Of a stretch of DNA of 64,000 bases, positions 24,911 to 33,513 are shown one piece after another. How positions within the stretch are numbered: the stretch's first letter is position 1; the number at the start of each line of letters is the position of its first letter. The notes under the pieces were generated by a model that did no database searches, was not told the origin of the DNA, and saw only the letters and a list, made by a program, of their open reading frames with translations. Origin of the DNA: Halonotius terrestris (GTDB lineage: Archaea > Halobacteriota > Halobacteria > Halobacteriales > Haloferacaceae); the NCBI RefSeq assembly GCF_006861665.1, contig NZ_RKLU01000006.1:18665-82664 (forward strand). Reading direction: 5' to 3'. The translations under genes and the position numbers were made by a program.

Positions 24911-25032
24911 AGCAACCGATACCCTCCCATGGAGGTTGGCACAGTGACATCGGCAAACCAGAACCGCTCTAGAGAGACGATGTGGCGGAGTTTTTCAGTG
25001 CAGTGTCGTTGGTTACGCTCCTGAACAGCCAT
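24907..25032 (-). CDS. Possible 41-residue peptide coupled to the rhomboid gene
   Basis: A short frame (MAVQERNQRHCTEKLRHIVS then FWFADVTVPTSMGGYRLL) whose TGA overlaps the rhomboid ATG as ATGA, the usual coupling pattern. No family and weak codon evidence. It could be a leader or a chance frame. In-frame starts further upstream (to 25149) have worse composition. Confidence 0.35.
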   Translation of the reverse strand: MAVQERNQRHCTEKLRHIVSLERFWFADVTVPTSMGGYRLL

Positions 25033-25218
25033 GATCGAGTTGCACCGACTTCGGGCCACCCGCATCCGGCGAGATTTTTTAGATATGGGAAACGCGGTTG
25101 GTGATCCGAGACACCTGTATCGAACTGGTCTGTCGGTTGCACGCATCATACCCTAAGTCATGACTGGTAGAATCATATAGCCACCAGACCTTTCACGCAA
25201 ATTATAACTTGCAAGCGG

Positions 25219-25268
25219 CTTTGCAACCCTGTAGGAACCCGTGCAGGGGGGTTTGCAAACCCCTACAA
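25219..25268. promoter_or_regulatory. TTTGCAA palindrome, probable operator
   Basis: GGGGTTTGCAAACCCC is a perfect 16-bp palindrome at 25248-25263, continuing CTACA. A second, related element CTTTGCAACCCTGTAGG begins at 25219. A TATA-like TTATAA lies at 25202-25207. Position just before the winged-helix gene at 25283 suits autoregulation. Confidence 0.55.
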
Positions 25269-25282
25269 TCGGGCGACAGCAT

Positions 25283-25894
25283 ATGGGTGGAAGCTTAGCT
25301 GCACTCAAGTCGGAATACGATGGAGATAATCAATCCAGCAAGCGGGTTTTGGGTGAGTATCTGTACGATCGCCCGGCCCAGTGGGTTGCCCAACAGGAGT
25401 TGGCCTCAGAGGTCGATCTCCACAGCAGTGTGGTCTCAAAGCATCTTGATGACTTCCACGAGGATGGCTATATCCTCTCGAAGAAGGTTGAAGGCGAACG
25501 ACATGTTCAATGGGATGGCCGTGGCGCAGGCGGGCTTGGATACTGGGCCCGGGAACTGATTCCACAGCAGCTGTGGCAGGCTGGAAGTGAACTCCGGCCG
25601 TTCCTTACACTGGATCGATTGGGTGGAGCGTATTTGCCGACTTTACTGTTTGGCCTGTTGATGGGGGTTGGGCTGGTGATGGGTGTCACAACATATCTGA
25701 TCGCAGAGTTTGAGTTGGGGTCGGTATTTGGGTATACAGCACTGGACATTCTCGTGATAACTGGAATACTCACTATGACGGCCTCGGTATTGTTGCTCGC
25801 TGCTATTTTATGGCGACTATTTGTTTTAGCTGTTTCAGCGGCCGGGTTGTTACCTTCATGGAGTGGTTCTGAATTGGGCGATGAATCAAGCTGA
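25283..25894 (+). CDS. Membrane-anchored winged-helix regulator
   Basis: A 203-residue protein from MGGSLAALKSEYDG (starting at 25241 would place the palindrome inside the gene). The N-terminal half is a winged helix (GEYLYDRPAQWVAQQELASE, VDLHSSVVSKHLDDFHEDGY, then a wing with ERHVQWDGRG). The C-terminal half has two or three membrane helices (LPTLLFGLLMGVGLVMGVTT, ALDILVITGILTMTASVLLL and AILWRLFVLAV). This is the build of one-component regulators that sense membrane state. A 16-bp palindrome upstream is its likely binding site. Confidence 0.8.
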   Translation: MGGSLAALKSEYDGDNQSSKRVLGEYLYDRPAQWVAQQELASEVDLHSSVVSKHLDDFHEDGYILSKKVEGERHVQWDGRGAGGLGYWARELIPQQLWQAGSELRPFLTLDRLGGAYLPTLLFGLLMGVGLVMGVTTYLIAEFELGSVFGYTALDILVITGILTMTASVLLLAAILWRLFVLAVSAAGLLPSWSGSELGDESS

Positions 25895-26010
25895 TTAAGA
25901 AAAGATCCTCTGTACGTATTCGCCTTCTTGGGTTCCCAGATTACTCCACTTAAAAAACATTCCTAACACATACAAAACCTATTTGACACTTCAAACCAAA
26001 TGAAAAACAA

Positions 26011-26748
26011 ATGGTTGTAGCGAGTACATTCCGTTCTTTGAAGATCTATGATATCCTTGCGAATCTTCTCCCCGGGCTAATGCTTTTGATAATTATTGCG
26101 GCCACGATAAGTGTAGAAGAGTATTTTAGTGGGATCTCGACGAGTCTACTTGTTGCCGGGTTTTTTGTTGTTGGTTTTATTATTGGTCATGTCATTCAAG
26201 GAGTAGCCAGTAAACTGAATGGAACACCAAGGCTGTTCGGTTTGGTACTCTCAGAGATGAGGAATGTTGAACCGTATGATCCCGATGGGACGTTTCAGGC
26301 ATTGAACCCACAAATTCGAGACTGGTTTGGGTTTAAACGAGCCACGACTTCCGATTTGAATCTTACTGAAGTAGAGGAAAAATTTTGGTCGTTGGCCAGG
26401 GATGAATTTGAACTATCAGATGACTTCAAAAACCATGGCCGGCTCATGCAATTAGTACTTAGCTATCTGGAGACTGTTTCAGCCGCGCGAGCACTACGGT
26501 TTCAATCTATCCACACGTTTCATAGAAGCATGTGGGGCATGTGGATCTTGTCGATTCCATTGATAATAGCAATCCAAATAGGGGGTCATTATAATATCTT
26601 AGCTACTCGTTCACTAAGTGTCTTCATATTGGTTGGTTCAGTCTCTCTCCTTGGGATCCGAGTTTTCGGAGAGCGTAAGGAGAAATTCAATAAAAAGGTC
26701 GTAGAGTACGCCATTGTCGATTTTTATGTTCAACAAAAGAGTCAGTAG
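26011..26748 (+). CDS. Four-helix membrane protein of unknown function
   Basis: A 245-residue protein with helices near 15-35 (ILANLLPGLMLLIIIAATIS), 45-65 (LLVAGFFVVGFIIGHVI), 170-190 (WGMWILSIPLIIAIQIGG) and 205-220 (LSVFILVGSVSLLGIRVFG), enclosing a 100-residue cytoplasmic domain with ETVSAARALRFQSIHTFHRSM. The domain recalls small membrane proteins of defence and stress loci but matches nothing certain. Its stop overlaps the 3' end of the leftward MBL gene by a few bases, so the two converge. Confidence 0.65.
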   Translation: MVVASTFRSLKIYDILANLLPGLMLLIIIAATISVEEYFSGISTSLLVAGFFVVGFIIGHVIQGVASKLNGTPRLFGLVLSEMRNVEPYDPDGTFQALNPQIRDWFGFKRATTSDLNLTEVEEKFWSLARDEFELSDDFKNHGRLMQLVLSYLETVSAARALRFQSIHTFHRSMWGMWILSIPLIIAIQIGGHYNILATRSLSVFILVGSVSLLGIRVFGERKEKFNKKVVEYAIVDFYVQQKSQ

Positions 26749-27722
26749 GAATGGTTTCGTTTATATTTACGACTCTCTGCTAATTCCTCAGTATGGCTTG
26801 GTGAATGAGATACTTTCCAATCATTATTTGAATTCGCTTGAATGCGAATCCGGCCATCTGATCGAGTCGTCAGAACCTTTCGTTCGTTAGTTTCACCGGT
26901 AGATTCGTTTTTCACGGTGGCACCATTAGCAATGTTTCCGTATTTTGTAGGTACCGTATTTTGATCATCACCTTCCGATTTCTCTGAAAAGATGACGATA
27001 TCCGGGTCTACATGAGTGACAAACTCATGAACGTAGCTGCTATCGCGTCCATGATGCGGTGCAATTAGTATATCTGCGTCTTCGCAGGCTTCCATTGCAG
27101 TATCCTTTTGAATCAATCCCTCAATACCCTCTTCGAGCATATCACCAGCTGTAACCAGCTTGAATCCTCGACAATTAACGACGGTCATTCTGCTCATATT
27201 ATTCAAGCGTTCGTAATTTCCCTCTCCCCAGCCCGATTCTGGAGCTGAAAAATTGTGAAATGTTACTCCGGATCTATGACCCCCATCAGATCGGAATCTT
27301 CTCTCCGATTTTTCGACACCTGCCCACTCTGGATCACTCGGTGTAGGATCTGGGTCACCGCTATAATCATCAAGCTCAAAATACACCTCCACATCTTCGA
27401 TGTACTCCTCGTCATCTTCCTCCTCAATTTTTTCTTCGAGGATATCTCGTGCTTGTTTTGGACGCTGGATGATTTCGGGGAGAAGATCCTCTTCTTTGAA
27501 TGCATCTAAATCTTCAATGTGATCATGATGTGGGTGGCTGATAATCATATAATCAATTTTGTTCCGTCGAAATCTATTGCTTATCCACCATGCTGGCGAA
27601 AAATCACTGTTAGCTCCGGCGTCAATCACGATATCACGTCTTCCAACATGAAGGAACATCGCACTCCCGTGATTAACGTCCCACACACGAATATCGAGAA
27701 CGTGATTACTCATCCAACCCAT
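26742..27722 (-). CDS. MBL-fold hydrolase (ComEC-like), first of a pair
   Basis: A 326-residue cytoplasmic protein. Metal motif ISHPHHDHIEDL (about 60-71), then TAGDMLEEG and IAPHHGRDSSY (about 220) give the HxHxDH...D...H series of MBL hydrolases related to the ComEC C-terminal domain. There is no signal sequence. An acidic insertion (EEKIEEEDDEEYIEDVEVY) interrupts the core. It lies 70 bp after a second MBL gene in the same direction, so they are probably co-transcribed and act on related substrates. Confidence 0.85.
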   Translation of the reverse strand: MGWMSNHVLDIRVWDVNHGSAMFLHVGRRDIVIDAGANSDFSPAWWISNRFRRNKIDYMIISHPHHDHIEDLDAFKEEDLLPEIIQRPKQARDILEEKIEEEDDEEYIEDVEVYFELDDYSGDPDPTPSDPEWAGVEKSERRFRSDGGHRSGVTFHNFSAPESGWGEGNYERLNNMSRMTVVNCRGFKLVTAGDMLEEGIEGLIQKDTAMEACEDADILIAPHHGRDSSYVHEFVTHVDPDIVIFSEKSEGDDQNTVPTKYGNIANGATVKNESTGETNERKVLTTRSDGRIRIQANSNNDWKVSHSPSHTEELAESRKYKRNHSY

Positions 27723-27792
27723 GTGTCTATGCAGAGTAAAGTTGGATTATTGGCATAAAGCTACTCAGAGTACAGTGAAAGTGGAATGGCTA

Positions 27793-28818
27793 TCAGGGGA
27801 GATCAAATATTCCGTCTGGATGTTCGAGATCAATATCTAACTCACCCTCTTCAACGGTAATCTTAATGCGACCATGTTGTCGGGTTGAATAGATTTCTGT
27901 CTGATTATCACATACACGATTATAATCCGCTTGTGCATCATGCTCAGTTTTCTTACCGACGCTAAGAATTACAAAATCTGGATCAATTTTTTTGACTGCT
28001 TCCTCGTTGAAACCGTTTTGACGCCCATGATGAGCTGCCTTCAGCACTCGAATATCTTCAAGATCGTCCTCAGCGTATTCTAACACTCTTCTCCAAGCGT
28101 CTTCTCCCTCTATATCTCCAGGGAGAAGGATTCCTCCAGCAGGTGTATTTATTTTTAAGACGTAGCTCAACCTATTATAATTCTCATCCGCACGGTCAGC
28201 ATACTTTTTGTTTAGTTGTTGTATGTATGGAGACGAGGGATGCAGAATGTCTATGTCGTCTTCTTTCCAAGTTGACGTTTTGGTTCCCTTTGTTGGTTGG
28301 ATGTAGTGATGGTTGGTTTTACCGTGACGGATTTCCTCATAACGCCTCCAATCATTTGGATCAAATCGTTCTGGCCAGTTATCTTGTTCCGCACTCAACG
28401 TTTTCTTATGAAACGTATCCCAGAACTCTGTAATCTCAATTTTGTTATCGAGGTGCTCTAGTCCCGACAGATGATCCATATCCGGATGTGTTGCAATGAA
28501 TCTCCAGACCCCTTTGCCACCATCATCTATGTTATTTTGGAAGTAATCAACAGGGGAATTAAGATACTCATATGCGTATTCTTCTTCTGACTCAGGCCCT
28601 TTGGAGCTCAGCAAATTTTTGAGAAAGTAACCAAGCCCGGCTACGTCAGCGTCTTGTTTGTGTTTCCAATCGTTGATATCAACGAATGTTACACGCCCTT
28701 CTGGATCCTTTTCATCACCAGGGTGGTGAATGATAGTGCAGTCACCGTGATCAACGTTCAGAAAGTGAGCTTCAAACTTTGATCTCTCACCCAACATATG
28801 AAATTCAATTATAGTCAA
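27793..28818 (-). CDS. MBL-fold hydrolase, second of a pair
   Basis: A 341-residue protein. The metal motif IATHPDMDHLSGL (about 107-119), LLPGDIEGED and LKAAHHGRQNGF match the same ComEC-like MBL class, with MDH in place of HDH. HFLNVDHGDCTIIHHP near residue 19 is the usual first strand. It is soluble, has no export signal, and is upstream of the first MBL gene. ComEC-like hydrolases cleave phosphodiesters, so a nucleotide or nucleic-acid substrate is likely. Paired MBL genes in an accessory region may form a small defence or regulatory module; this is inference. Confidence 0.85.
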   Translation of the reverse strand: MTIIEFHMLGERSKFEAHFLNVDHGDCTIIHHPGDEKDPEGRVTFVDINDWKHKQDADVAGLGYFLKNLLSSKGPESEEEYAYEYLNSPVDYFQNNIDDGGKGVWRFIATHPDMDHLSGLEHLDNKIEITEFWDTFHKKTLSAEQDNWPERFDPNDWRRYEEIRHGKTNHHYIQPTKGTKTSTWKEDDIDILHPSSPYIQQLNKKYADRADENYNRLSYVLKINTPAGGILLPGDIEGEDAWRRVLEYAEDDLEDIRVLKAAHHGRQNGFNEEAVKKIDPDFVILSVGKKTEHDAQADYNRVCDNQTEIYSTRQHGRIKITVEEGELDIDLEHPDGIFDLP

Positions 28819-28934
28819 CTATACAAGAGCTTTGGTTGTATCTGTACTACATATATGGATCCTACATGGTGTTTTTAGTTGGCAATCATTGCTTTTCTCT
28901 TCGCCGGAGTAGAGGGGTGAGAAGAAATCGCGGT

Positions 28935-29183
28935 TTAGACAACAGCCGTACAGTGCCACCAGCTTTGCCGCGGCCCGACATCCCAGATCGTCATCTCCGC
29001 TTCTCCTAAGATCATCACAACGGCCGCAGGCAAGCCATCGGTATCCAATGCGATTTCAATCGTCCACCGACCGGATGGATCTCTCGCCGGCGCAATGAGA
29101 TCCGTTCCAATCACGTCTGATCGCTTCCCCAATTCATGAATCACTCCGCGGGCTCGATTCCGTTCTTCGACCGTACAGCTCAT
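28935..29183 (-). CDS. Small hypothetical protein
   Basis: An 82-residue protein (MSCTVEERNRARGVIHELGK, then PSGRWTIEIALDTDGLPAAV and MTIWDVGPRQSWWH). The pattern of an N-terminal helix plus a beta-sheet suggests a small ferredoxin-like or dodecin-like fold. Its ATG overlaps the stop of the 29180-29533 gene (ATGA), so the pair is translationally coupled. No family recognised. Confidence 0.6.
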   Translation of the reverse strand: MSCTVEERNRARGVIHELGKRSDVIGTDLIAPARDPSGRWTIEIALDTDGLPAAVVMILGEAEMTIWDVGPRQSWWHCTAVV

Positions 29184-29533
29184 TGGGAGCCCTCAAAGAC
29201 TCGCGTTGGGCGACCATGCTCATCGACAAGTTCGATAACCTCGCCATCGGCGACGTTGATGTGCTCATACAGCTCGTGGGTGACTGCATTGTCGCGGTCA
29301 TGTGTGGCTTCGAGGGCGTATTGGGTCCTGAGACCTACACATGTTGAGCGTTCTCGAACGCCAACGAATTGGACGGTGAGGGGGCTCGAATGGCCTTCGA
29401 GAATGATCTGATCGTCGGGGCGATACGTTGAGAGGTCGGTTACGCCTGGGACTGCGTAGTCGGGAGTGGGTAGTGGTGCGTCGGTACGCTTTTGCTCGGT
29501 GCCACTTGTAGTGGCTGTTGGGCTTTGGCTCAT
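29180..29533 (-). CDS. Small hypothetical protein, upstream partner
   Basis: A 117-residue protein with a disordered N-terminal 30 residues and a beta-rich core (DQIILEGHSSPLTVQFVGVR, TCVGLRTQYALEATHD and VIELVDEHGRPTRVFEG). The core resembles a small beta-barrel but is not assigned. It is coupled to the 82-residue gene by ATGA overlap. No function can be proposed. Confidence 0.6.
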   Translation of the reverse strand: MSQSPTATTSGTEQKRTDAPLPTPDYAVPGVTDLSTYRPDDQIILEGHSSPLTVQFVGVRERSTCVGLRTQYALEATHDRDNAVTHELYEHINVADGEVIELVDEHGRPTRVFEGSQ

Positions 29534-29673
29534 CTGTAGTAGACACAGCCCAGCTCGCCTGTGACACCAGGCGGGATTTTGGCCTTATCGACTTTGCTGA
29601 GCTTTCTGTGTCTGTTTTAGTGTCCTGTTCCCACCACCATAATACTTTTTGTTATAGCCAGAGGTATGTATGT

Positions 29674-29913
29674 ATGGTTCAAGGAAAACGAACAATCACT
29701 GATGATGAGATCGTCAATGAAATGAGAACCGCATCTGATCCAGCTTTTACCACGAGTGAGTTAGCCGAGAAATTCGAAATGACAACTGAGGGAATCCGGG
29801 GTCGCCTCAAGCAACTCGAAAATCAAAGCCGAATTCGATGCAAGAAGCCAAGCTCAAGATCAGTAATTTGGTGGGTGGATACCAGTCAGTCGTCGGTTGT
29901 TTGTTCGAAGTAG
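29674..29913 (+). CDS. Winged-helix protein, plus-strand member of a convergent pair
   Basis: A 79-residue protein from MVQGKRTITDDEIVNEM (in-frame codons from 29518 have poorer composition). DPAFTTSELAEKFEMTTEGI then RGRLKQLENQSRIRCKKP and SVIWWV form a helix-turn-helix with wing. It is paralogous to the leftward gene at 29886-30140: both share DPAF.-.SE.AE...-TTEG-R...-L and the final VI.W motif. The two overlap tail-to-tail by 28 bp. Confidence 0.75.
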   Translation: MVQGKRTITDDEIVNEMRTASDPAFTTSELAEKFEMTTEGIRGRLKQLENQSRIRCKKPSSRSVIWWVDTSQSSVVCSK

Positions 29914-30140
29914 TGACGGCTCCCTCCTTCGGTAATCCAATATATGACTGTCCGCTGTCCGGGTTTCTTCTTTGCTAAATACCCCTCGTCGACGAGTCTG
30001 TTCATCTGGTGTCGAGCACCTTCTGTAGTACAATCAAGCTCCTCAGCAATTTCAGAGGGGACGAAGGCTGGATCAGTAGATCTCAAGAAAACCCGGAGGA
30101 TGCTTATCGGGTCGATTTCTGGATCTGGGCCACGAGTCAC
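29886..30140 (-). CDS. Winged-helix protein, minus-strand member of a convergent pair
   Basis: An 84-residue protein (PISILRVFLRSTDPAFVPSE, then IAEELDCTTEGARHQMNRLV and YLAKKKPGQRTVIYWITEG), a minimal MarR-like winged helix. Upstream TATA-like runs (CTATAGTACAG near 30148) precede the start. It is a clear paralogue of the gene at 29674, placed in inverted orientation with 28 bp overlapping 3' ends. Antisense overlap could couple the expression of the two. The 30141-30436 spacer holds no other supported gene. Confidence 0.75.
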   Translation of the reverse strand: MTRGPDPEIDPISILRVFLRSTDPAFVPSEIAEELDCTTEGARHQMNRLVDEGYLAKKKPGQRTVIYWITEGGSRHYFEQTTDD

Positions 30141-30436
30141 TACATATCTATAGTACAGAATTTGATAAAATTCCAGCTATCTTTTTCCTCTTGCATGTAC
30201 TAAAGGTTAAGTAGCTCTGTTTTGAACCAGAAGTTACAGACGTCACTAACGCATTATCGGGTTGGTAAAACACCGACCGGAGTGGAGTCCGGCCGACGTT
30301 CGTGGCGTCAAAGAACCTCAATGAAAGCAAGCATCCGGGCCGTCTTAACAACGACGGTCACATCCAGAGTGGCAACGCTACGGTACCCGACTGAACCGAC
30401 CTCTGCTACATCCCACCGTCCGAGAGTGAGTGCCCA

Positions 30437-31162
30437 ATGAGTTCTCTCGACGCCCTGCAAGCCAGAATCGAAGTGCTCGAAGCCGAAACCACCCAGCTCA
30501 AAGAAGCCAATGAGGAACTCACCGAGCGCGTCGACGAACTCGAAACCGAGAACGAGCAGCTCCGAGACCGCCTCGACTCTACCGAAGCAACCCTCACCAC
30601 TATCCCAGACATCTCGATCGATACCACCCAGAAAGAACCCGTGAAGACACTCATGATTGAGGACATTCCCGTCGGTCGCAAGATCAGTGGGGCTGTCTCG
30701 GAGTGGGCATTCGAGAATGAATTGAAACCCGCGCTGAAAACAGACCTCGAAGCGTCTGATCCCAAGGTCTCCTCGAACAGTTCACCAACCCCCAGCGAAC
30801 TCACGCCGATCGAACAACTCACTCGGGCCGAAGATCTCAGTGAACTCACCAACTCAGTCACGACACAACGGGCCGTCGCACTCTTCGAGCATCTCTCGAA
30901 GTGGGGCCAGAAAACGCCGAAAGGGTACTGCCTCCGAGCGAAGGACAATCCCCTCGCACTCCTTCAGGCGGATCAAAACGAGTCGCTGTGCTGGAAGCAA
31001 TACTACAGAGCGTGTGAAGCCGTCGAATCGCTGTCGAATGGTGCGGTGACGTTTGTCGATTCGGATCGCCACGGGAAGATGCTCGTCTTGCACGAACACT
31101 CAGAGGTGTATGACCGACTGCAGGGGTCGCTGACAGCGTCGTCAGTACAGGCCGAAGGGTAG
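30437..31162 (+). CDS. Coiled-coil protein with C-terminal winged-helix-like domain
   Basis: A 241-residue protein. Residues 1-52 are an uninterrupted coiled coil (LDALQARIEVLEAETTQLKE, then ELTERVDELETENEQLRD). After a linker, the region from about 133 (QLTRAEDLSELTNSVTTQRA, then VALFEHLSKWGQKTPKGYCL and DRHGKMLVLHE) looks like an extended winged helix, a build seen in haloarchaeal plasmid proteins. It is probably a dimeric DNA-binding protein. No close neighbour on the same strand. Function unknown. Confidence 0.7.
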   Translation: MSSLDALQARIEVLEAETTQLKEANEELTERVDELETENEQLRDRLDSTEATLTTIPDISIDTTQKEPVKTLMIEDIPVGRKISGAVSEWAFENELKPALKTDLEASDPKVSSNSSPTPSELTPIEQLTRAEDLSELTNSVTTQRAVALFEHLSKWGQKTPKGYCLRAKDNPLALLQADQNESLCWKQYYRACEAVESLSNGAVTFVDSDRHGKMLVLHEHSEVYDRLQGSLTASSVQAEG

Positions 31163-31379
31163 CCGTCAGTGACACACTGACTCCGACTCTACCACGAGAG
31201 GCCGCACACAACCCACGCTGTGTTTTCCCCTGTGGCTAGTGACAACCACCGCCTGGCTCTTCCCGAATAACAACACAACATCGAAATATAGAGACACTCC
31301 AAAGTAGATTAGCTCTGACAACACTGTCAGTGAGGGTGGGGCTATCAATACGCTCTATCCTCGATCTTCCATCCACTCT
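31163..31379. other. Intergenic, no supported gene
   Basis: Roughly 215 bp between the coiled-coil gene and the GIY-YIG gene, A+T-enriched toward its middle. No repeat of the dispersed family and no reading frame worth calling. It probably holds the promoter of the gene at 31380. Confidence 0.4.
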
Positions 31380-32240
31380 ATGAATACCGCAGATTACGAG
31401 GCCGACGACTGGTTGGATTTGGCGTGGTCACCATGGCGTTCGCTCGATCCGGCCGCCGGCGAACTCACAGCGATCACCACAGAGCCGGGATTGTATCGGG
31501 TGCGTCATCACAACCGAGAGGGGCTCACCTACATCGGTCAAACTGGTCGGGATCTTCGTGAACGACTTCGGGCACTGGCGGGCTGTTACAACGAGGAGAT
31601 GCCCTACACCGATCCGCACGTCACGGCACCCTGTTTGTGGGCGATTCGTCAAGAGTCCGGCCCCGCCTTCGAGGTTTCTGTGGCGACTCCTGATGGCGTT
31701 GGGGACAACCAACGACGCAAAGGAATCGAAGAAGCACTGATCGCGGTTTATCGCCGTGAAACAGGATCAAATACCGAGGCCAACTTCGGCCGCATGATCG
31801 AGGGCTACAAGCGATCTTCGCGGAGTAGCGATGGTGTCGTCGGTGGGCCACTGGAAGACGACCAAACAGAGCCGAATACAGCCGCTGGCATTGGGCCACT
31901 ACCCTGGGAAAATCATTCGAATCCCACCGCTTCGGAGTGGATGGGCTTGGAGTGGTCTCCGCTTCAGACATTGGCGCAAGCAGATCAATCGATTCCACAA
32001 GCCGCCGGCGTCTATCGGATCTGGGATCCATCTGAGCCTCATCCCTTGGAGTATATCGGGCAGAGTACGAGACTCCGAAATCGGCTGTATCGGCATCGAC
32101 GCACCCGCTCTGAGGAGCTTCACTTCAGCTATGCCACCCACTCTGTAGCTGACGCAAAACACATACTCGAACAAATCGAGACGGATCTAATCGGAGCTCA
32201 CTGGCTGGCCCTCGACATGGCGCCGCGTGACCAATTCTAA
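31380..32240 (+). CDS. Protein with two GIY-YIG-like nuclease domains
   Basis: A 286-residue protein with two similar halves. Half one: PGLYRVRHHNREGLTYIGQTGRDLRERLRAL (about 38-66 shown by LYRV, YIGQT and RERL). Half two: GVYRIWDPSEPHPLEYIGQS then RLRNRLYRH (about 204-232). Each keeps the Tyr-Gly (YIG) pair and the Arg of GIY-YIG domains, and each is preceded by WLDLAWSP or WMGLEWSP, so the halves arose by internal duplication. Residues such as the catalytic Glu were not pinned down. A restriction, repair or homing nuclease role is plausible. Confidence 0.75.
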   Translation: MNTADYEADDWLDLAWSPWRSLDPAAGELTAITTEPGLYRVRHHNREGLTYIGQTGRDLRERLRALAGCYNEEMPYTDPHVTAPCLWAIRQESGPAFEVSVATPDGVGDNQRRKGIEEALIAVYRRETGSNTEANFGRMIEGYKRSSRSSDGVVGGPLEDDQTEPNTAAGIGPLPWENHSNPTASEWMGLEWSPLQTLAQADQSIPQAAGVYRIWDPSEPHPLEYIGQSTRLRNRLYRHRRTRSEELHFSYATHSVADAKHILEQIETDLIGAHWLALDMAPRDQF

Positions 32241-32292
32241 GGAGGCCGTGGATACAAACGATCCTGCTGGATTATCCAATCGGTTCAGAGTC

Positions 32293-32334
32293 TTAACCAA
32301 CAACCGATTCGTAATGGGATAATTTGTTGGTTAA
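32293..32334. repeat. Dispersed inverted repeat, copy 6
   Basis: Arms TTAACCAACA (32293-32302) and TGTTGGTTAA (32325-32334), 22-bp spacer. It follows the GIY-YIG gene by 53 bp. Weak similarity (GAGCCCCCGAC at 32348-32358) to the start of the 9527-type gene follows, as after copies 1 and 2. The spacer up to 32515 holds no gene. Confidence 0.85.
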
Positions 32335-32515
32335 GCATTCCGATGAAGAGCCCCCGACCTACCTGACTGCCCGAATTCAGCGCGAACTCTGAGTCTGACA
32401 AAGTATATTGCCCCGCAGATGGCTCTTTGATTCGTTAGCGAATCCGACACTCACAATGATCCACTCGATGTGCGTAGCTACTACCAGCCCTTCTCTAACC
32501 CAGCGTCTGTAAGTG

Positions 32516-32725
32516 ATGACCGACTACCGTTCCATACTCCACACAGTCGCTGAAAACCCCGGCTCCACAGCCGATGAAATCGAAGCCATATCTGAGGGTG
32601 AAGACGCACAAATGCTCCTCGAAGAAGCTACCTCCAACGACGACGTAGTCTGTGTGAACGACAGATATTGGATTGTCCGAAAAGGCGAATTCGGTTATCA
32701 TGAATACGATCATCCAGAGTCGTGA
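32516..32725 (+). CDS. Small acidic protein, helix-turn-helix-like
   Basis: A 69-residue protein from MTDYRSILHTVAENPGSTAD (a GTG three bases earlier is possible). The pattern LHTVAENPGSTADEIEAISE resembles the first helices of a small winged helix, with a short wing-like tail (NDRYWIVRKGEFGY). No DNA-contacting residues can be pinned down. It stands alone, after a repeat copy. Confidence 0.5.
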   Translation: MTDYRSILHTVAENPGSTADEIEAISEGEDAQMLLEEATSNDDVVCVNDRYWIVRKGEFGYHEYDHPES

Positions 32726-32828
32726 GTGGGCTTTCTCATCGGAGTATTCAAAGTTCTGTGCTGACAATTCAAGATACATTGTCACACACAAGCAGAGCAA
32801 TCAAATACAAGTCTGGTAACTAGCGAGT

Positions 32829-33248
32829 ATGGTCGAAATATCCGGCGATTTGTTGTGTTTGTATACGGCCGAAATCGATAGCAGTGGCGATACCTTCACA
32901 CTTGAGGTACCCAAACGGGAGGTCGAAGCCGGCGAGCTCACTCCAGATGAGACGACGAAAGTAGCGGTGTTTTCGACAGCCCCCTCTGCTTCTGATTCTC
33001 CCTCGAATTCACAATCAGCAACCCAGCGTACTCACTCTGAGTCACCACCAGTCGATGATGGCGATATCGTAGATGTTGAAATCGACAGCCTCGGTGATCA
33101 GGGTGACGGTATTGGACGTGTTGGCCCGGGATACGTCGTCATTGTTCCTGAGACCGACGTTGGCGAACGGGTCAGTGTCCGCATCAGCGAGGCCAAAGAA
33201 AACGTCGCCTTTGCGGAGGTTGTCAAACGATACGATCCCGGATACTAG
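32829..33248 (+). CDS. TRAM-domain RNA-binding protein
   Basis: A 139-residue protein. The N-terminal 45 residues (VEISGDLLCLYTAEIDSSGD then TFTLEVPKREVEAGELT) form a beta domain. A Ser-rich linker follows, then a C-terminal TRAM domain from about residue 72 (DIVDVEIDSLGDQGDGIGRV then GYVVIVPETDVGERVSVRIS). The GDGIGRV.GY.V.VP..D.GE pattern is diagnostic of haloarchaeal TRAM proteins, small OB-fold RNA chaperones. It is encoded alone and ends 297 bp before the McrB-like gene. A GGCTGGTT/AACCAGCC pair (33260-33303) follows. Confidence 0.88.
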   Translation: MVEISGDLLCLYTAEIDSSGDTFTLEVPKREVEAGELTPDETTKVAVFSTAPSASDSPSNSQSATQRTHSESPPVDDGDIVDVEIDSLGDQGDGIGRVGPGYVVIVPETDVGERVSVRISEAKENVAFAEVVKRYDPGY

Positions 33249-33513
33249 TGTTCTTCAGGGGCTGGTTGGAGTTATCAGGGATCTGGATATCGGCGAACCA
33301 GCCTTTGTATTGACGAGTGAATAGATTTGATCTTGATTCGACCCCGCGACTTTCAATAGATTGTACTGCTCCGTTTTCGGGAGGTCGGTTCGGATCTTCG
33401 TCTATAACCAATTAACTTCCTCCGTGTAGTGCTCATCAATGGTAGTCGGCCCCAGGAGTCCGTGCTTCCAAATGATTTCATAGTAAACCTATGCAAATTG
33501 GTTTTGAACGGGC

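Noticed and set aside
30222..30440. Plus frame of 72 codons upstream of the coiled-coil gene
   Set aside because: Thr/Arg/Ser-rich product with no acidic bias, typical of a non-coding frame.
33260..33303. GGCTGGTT/AACCAGCC stem with a 28-base loop
   Set aside because: A single 8-bp pairing with a long loop is weak. It could be a chance hairpin and no terminator T-run follows.
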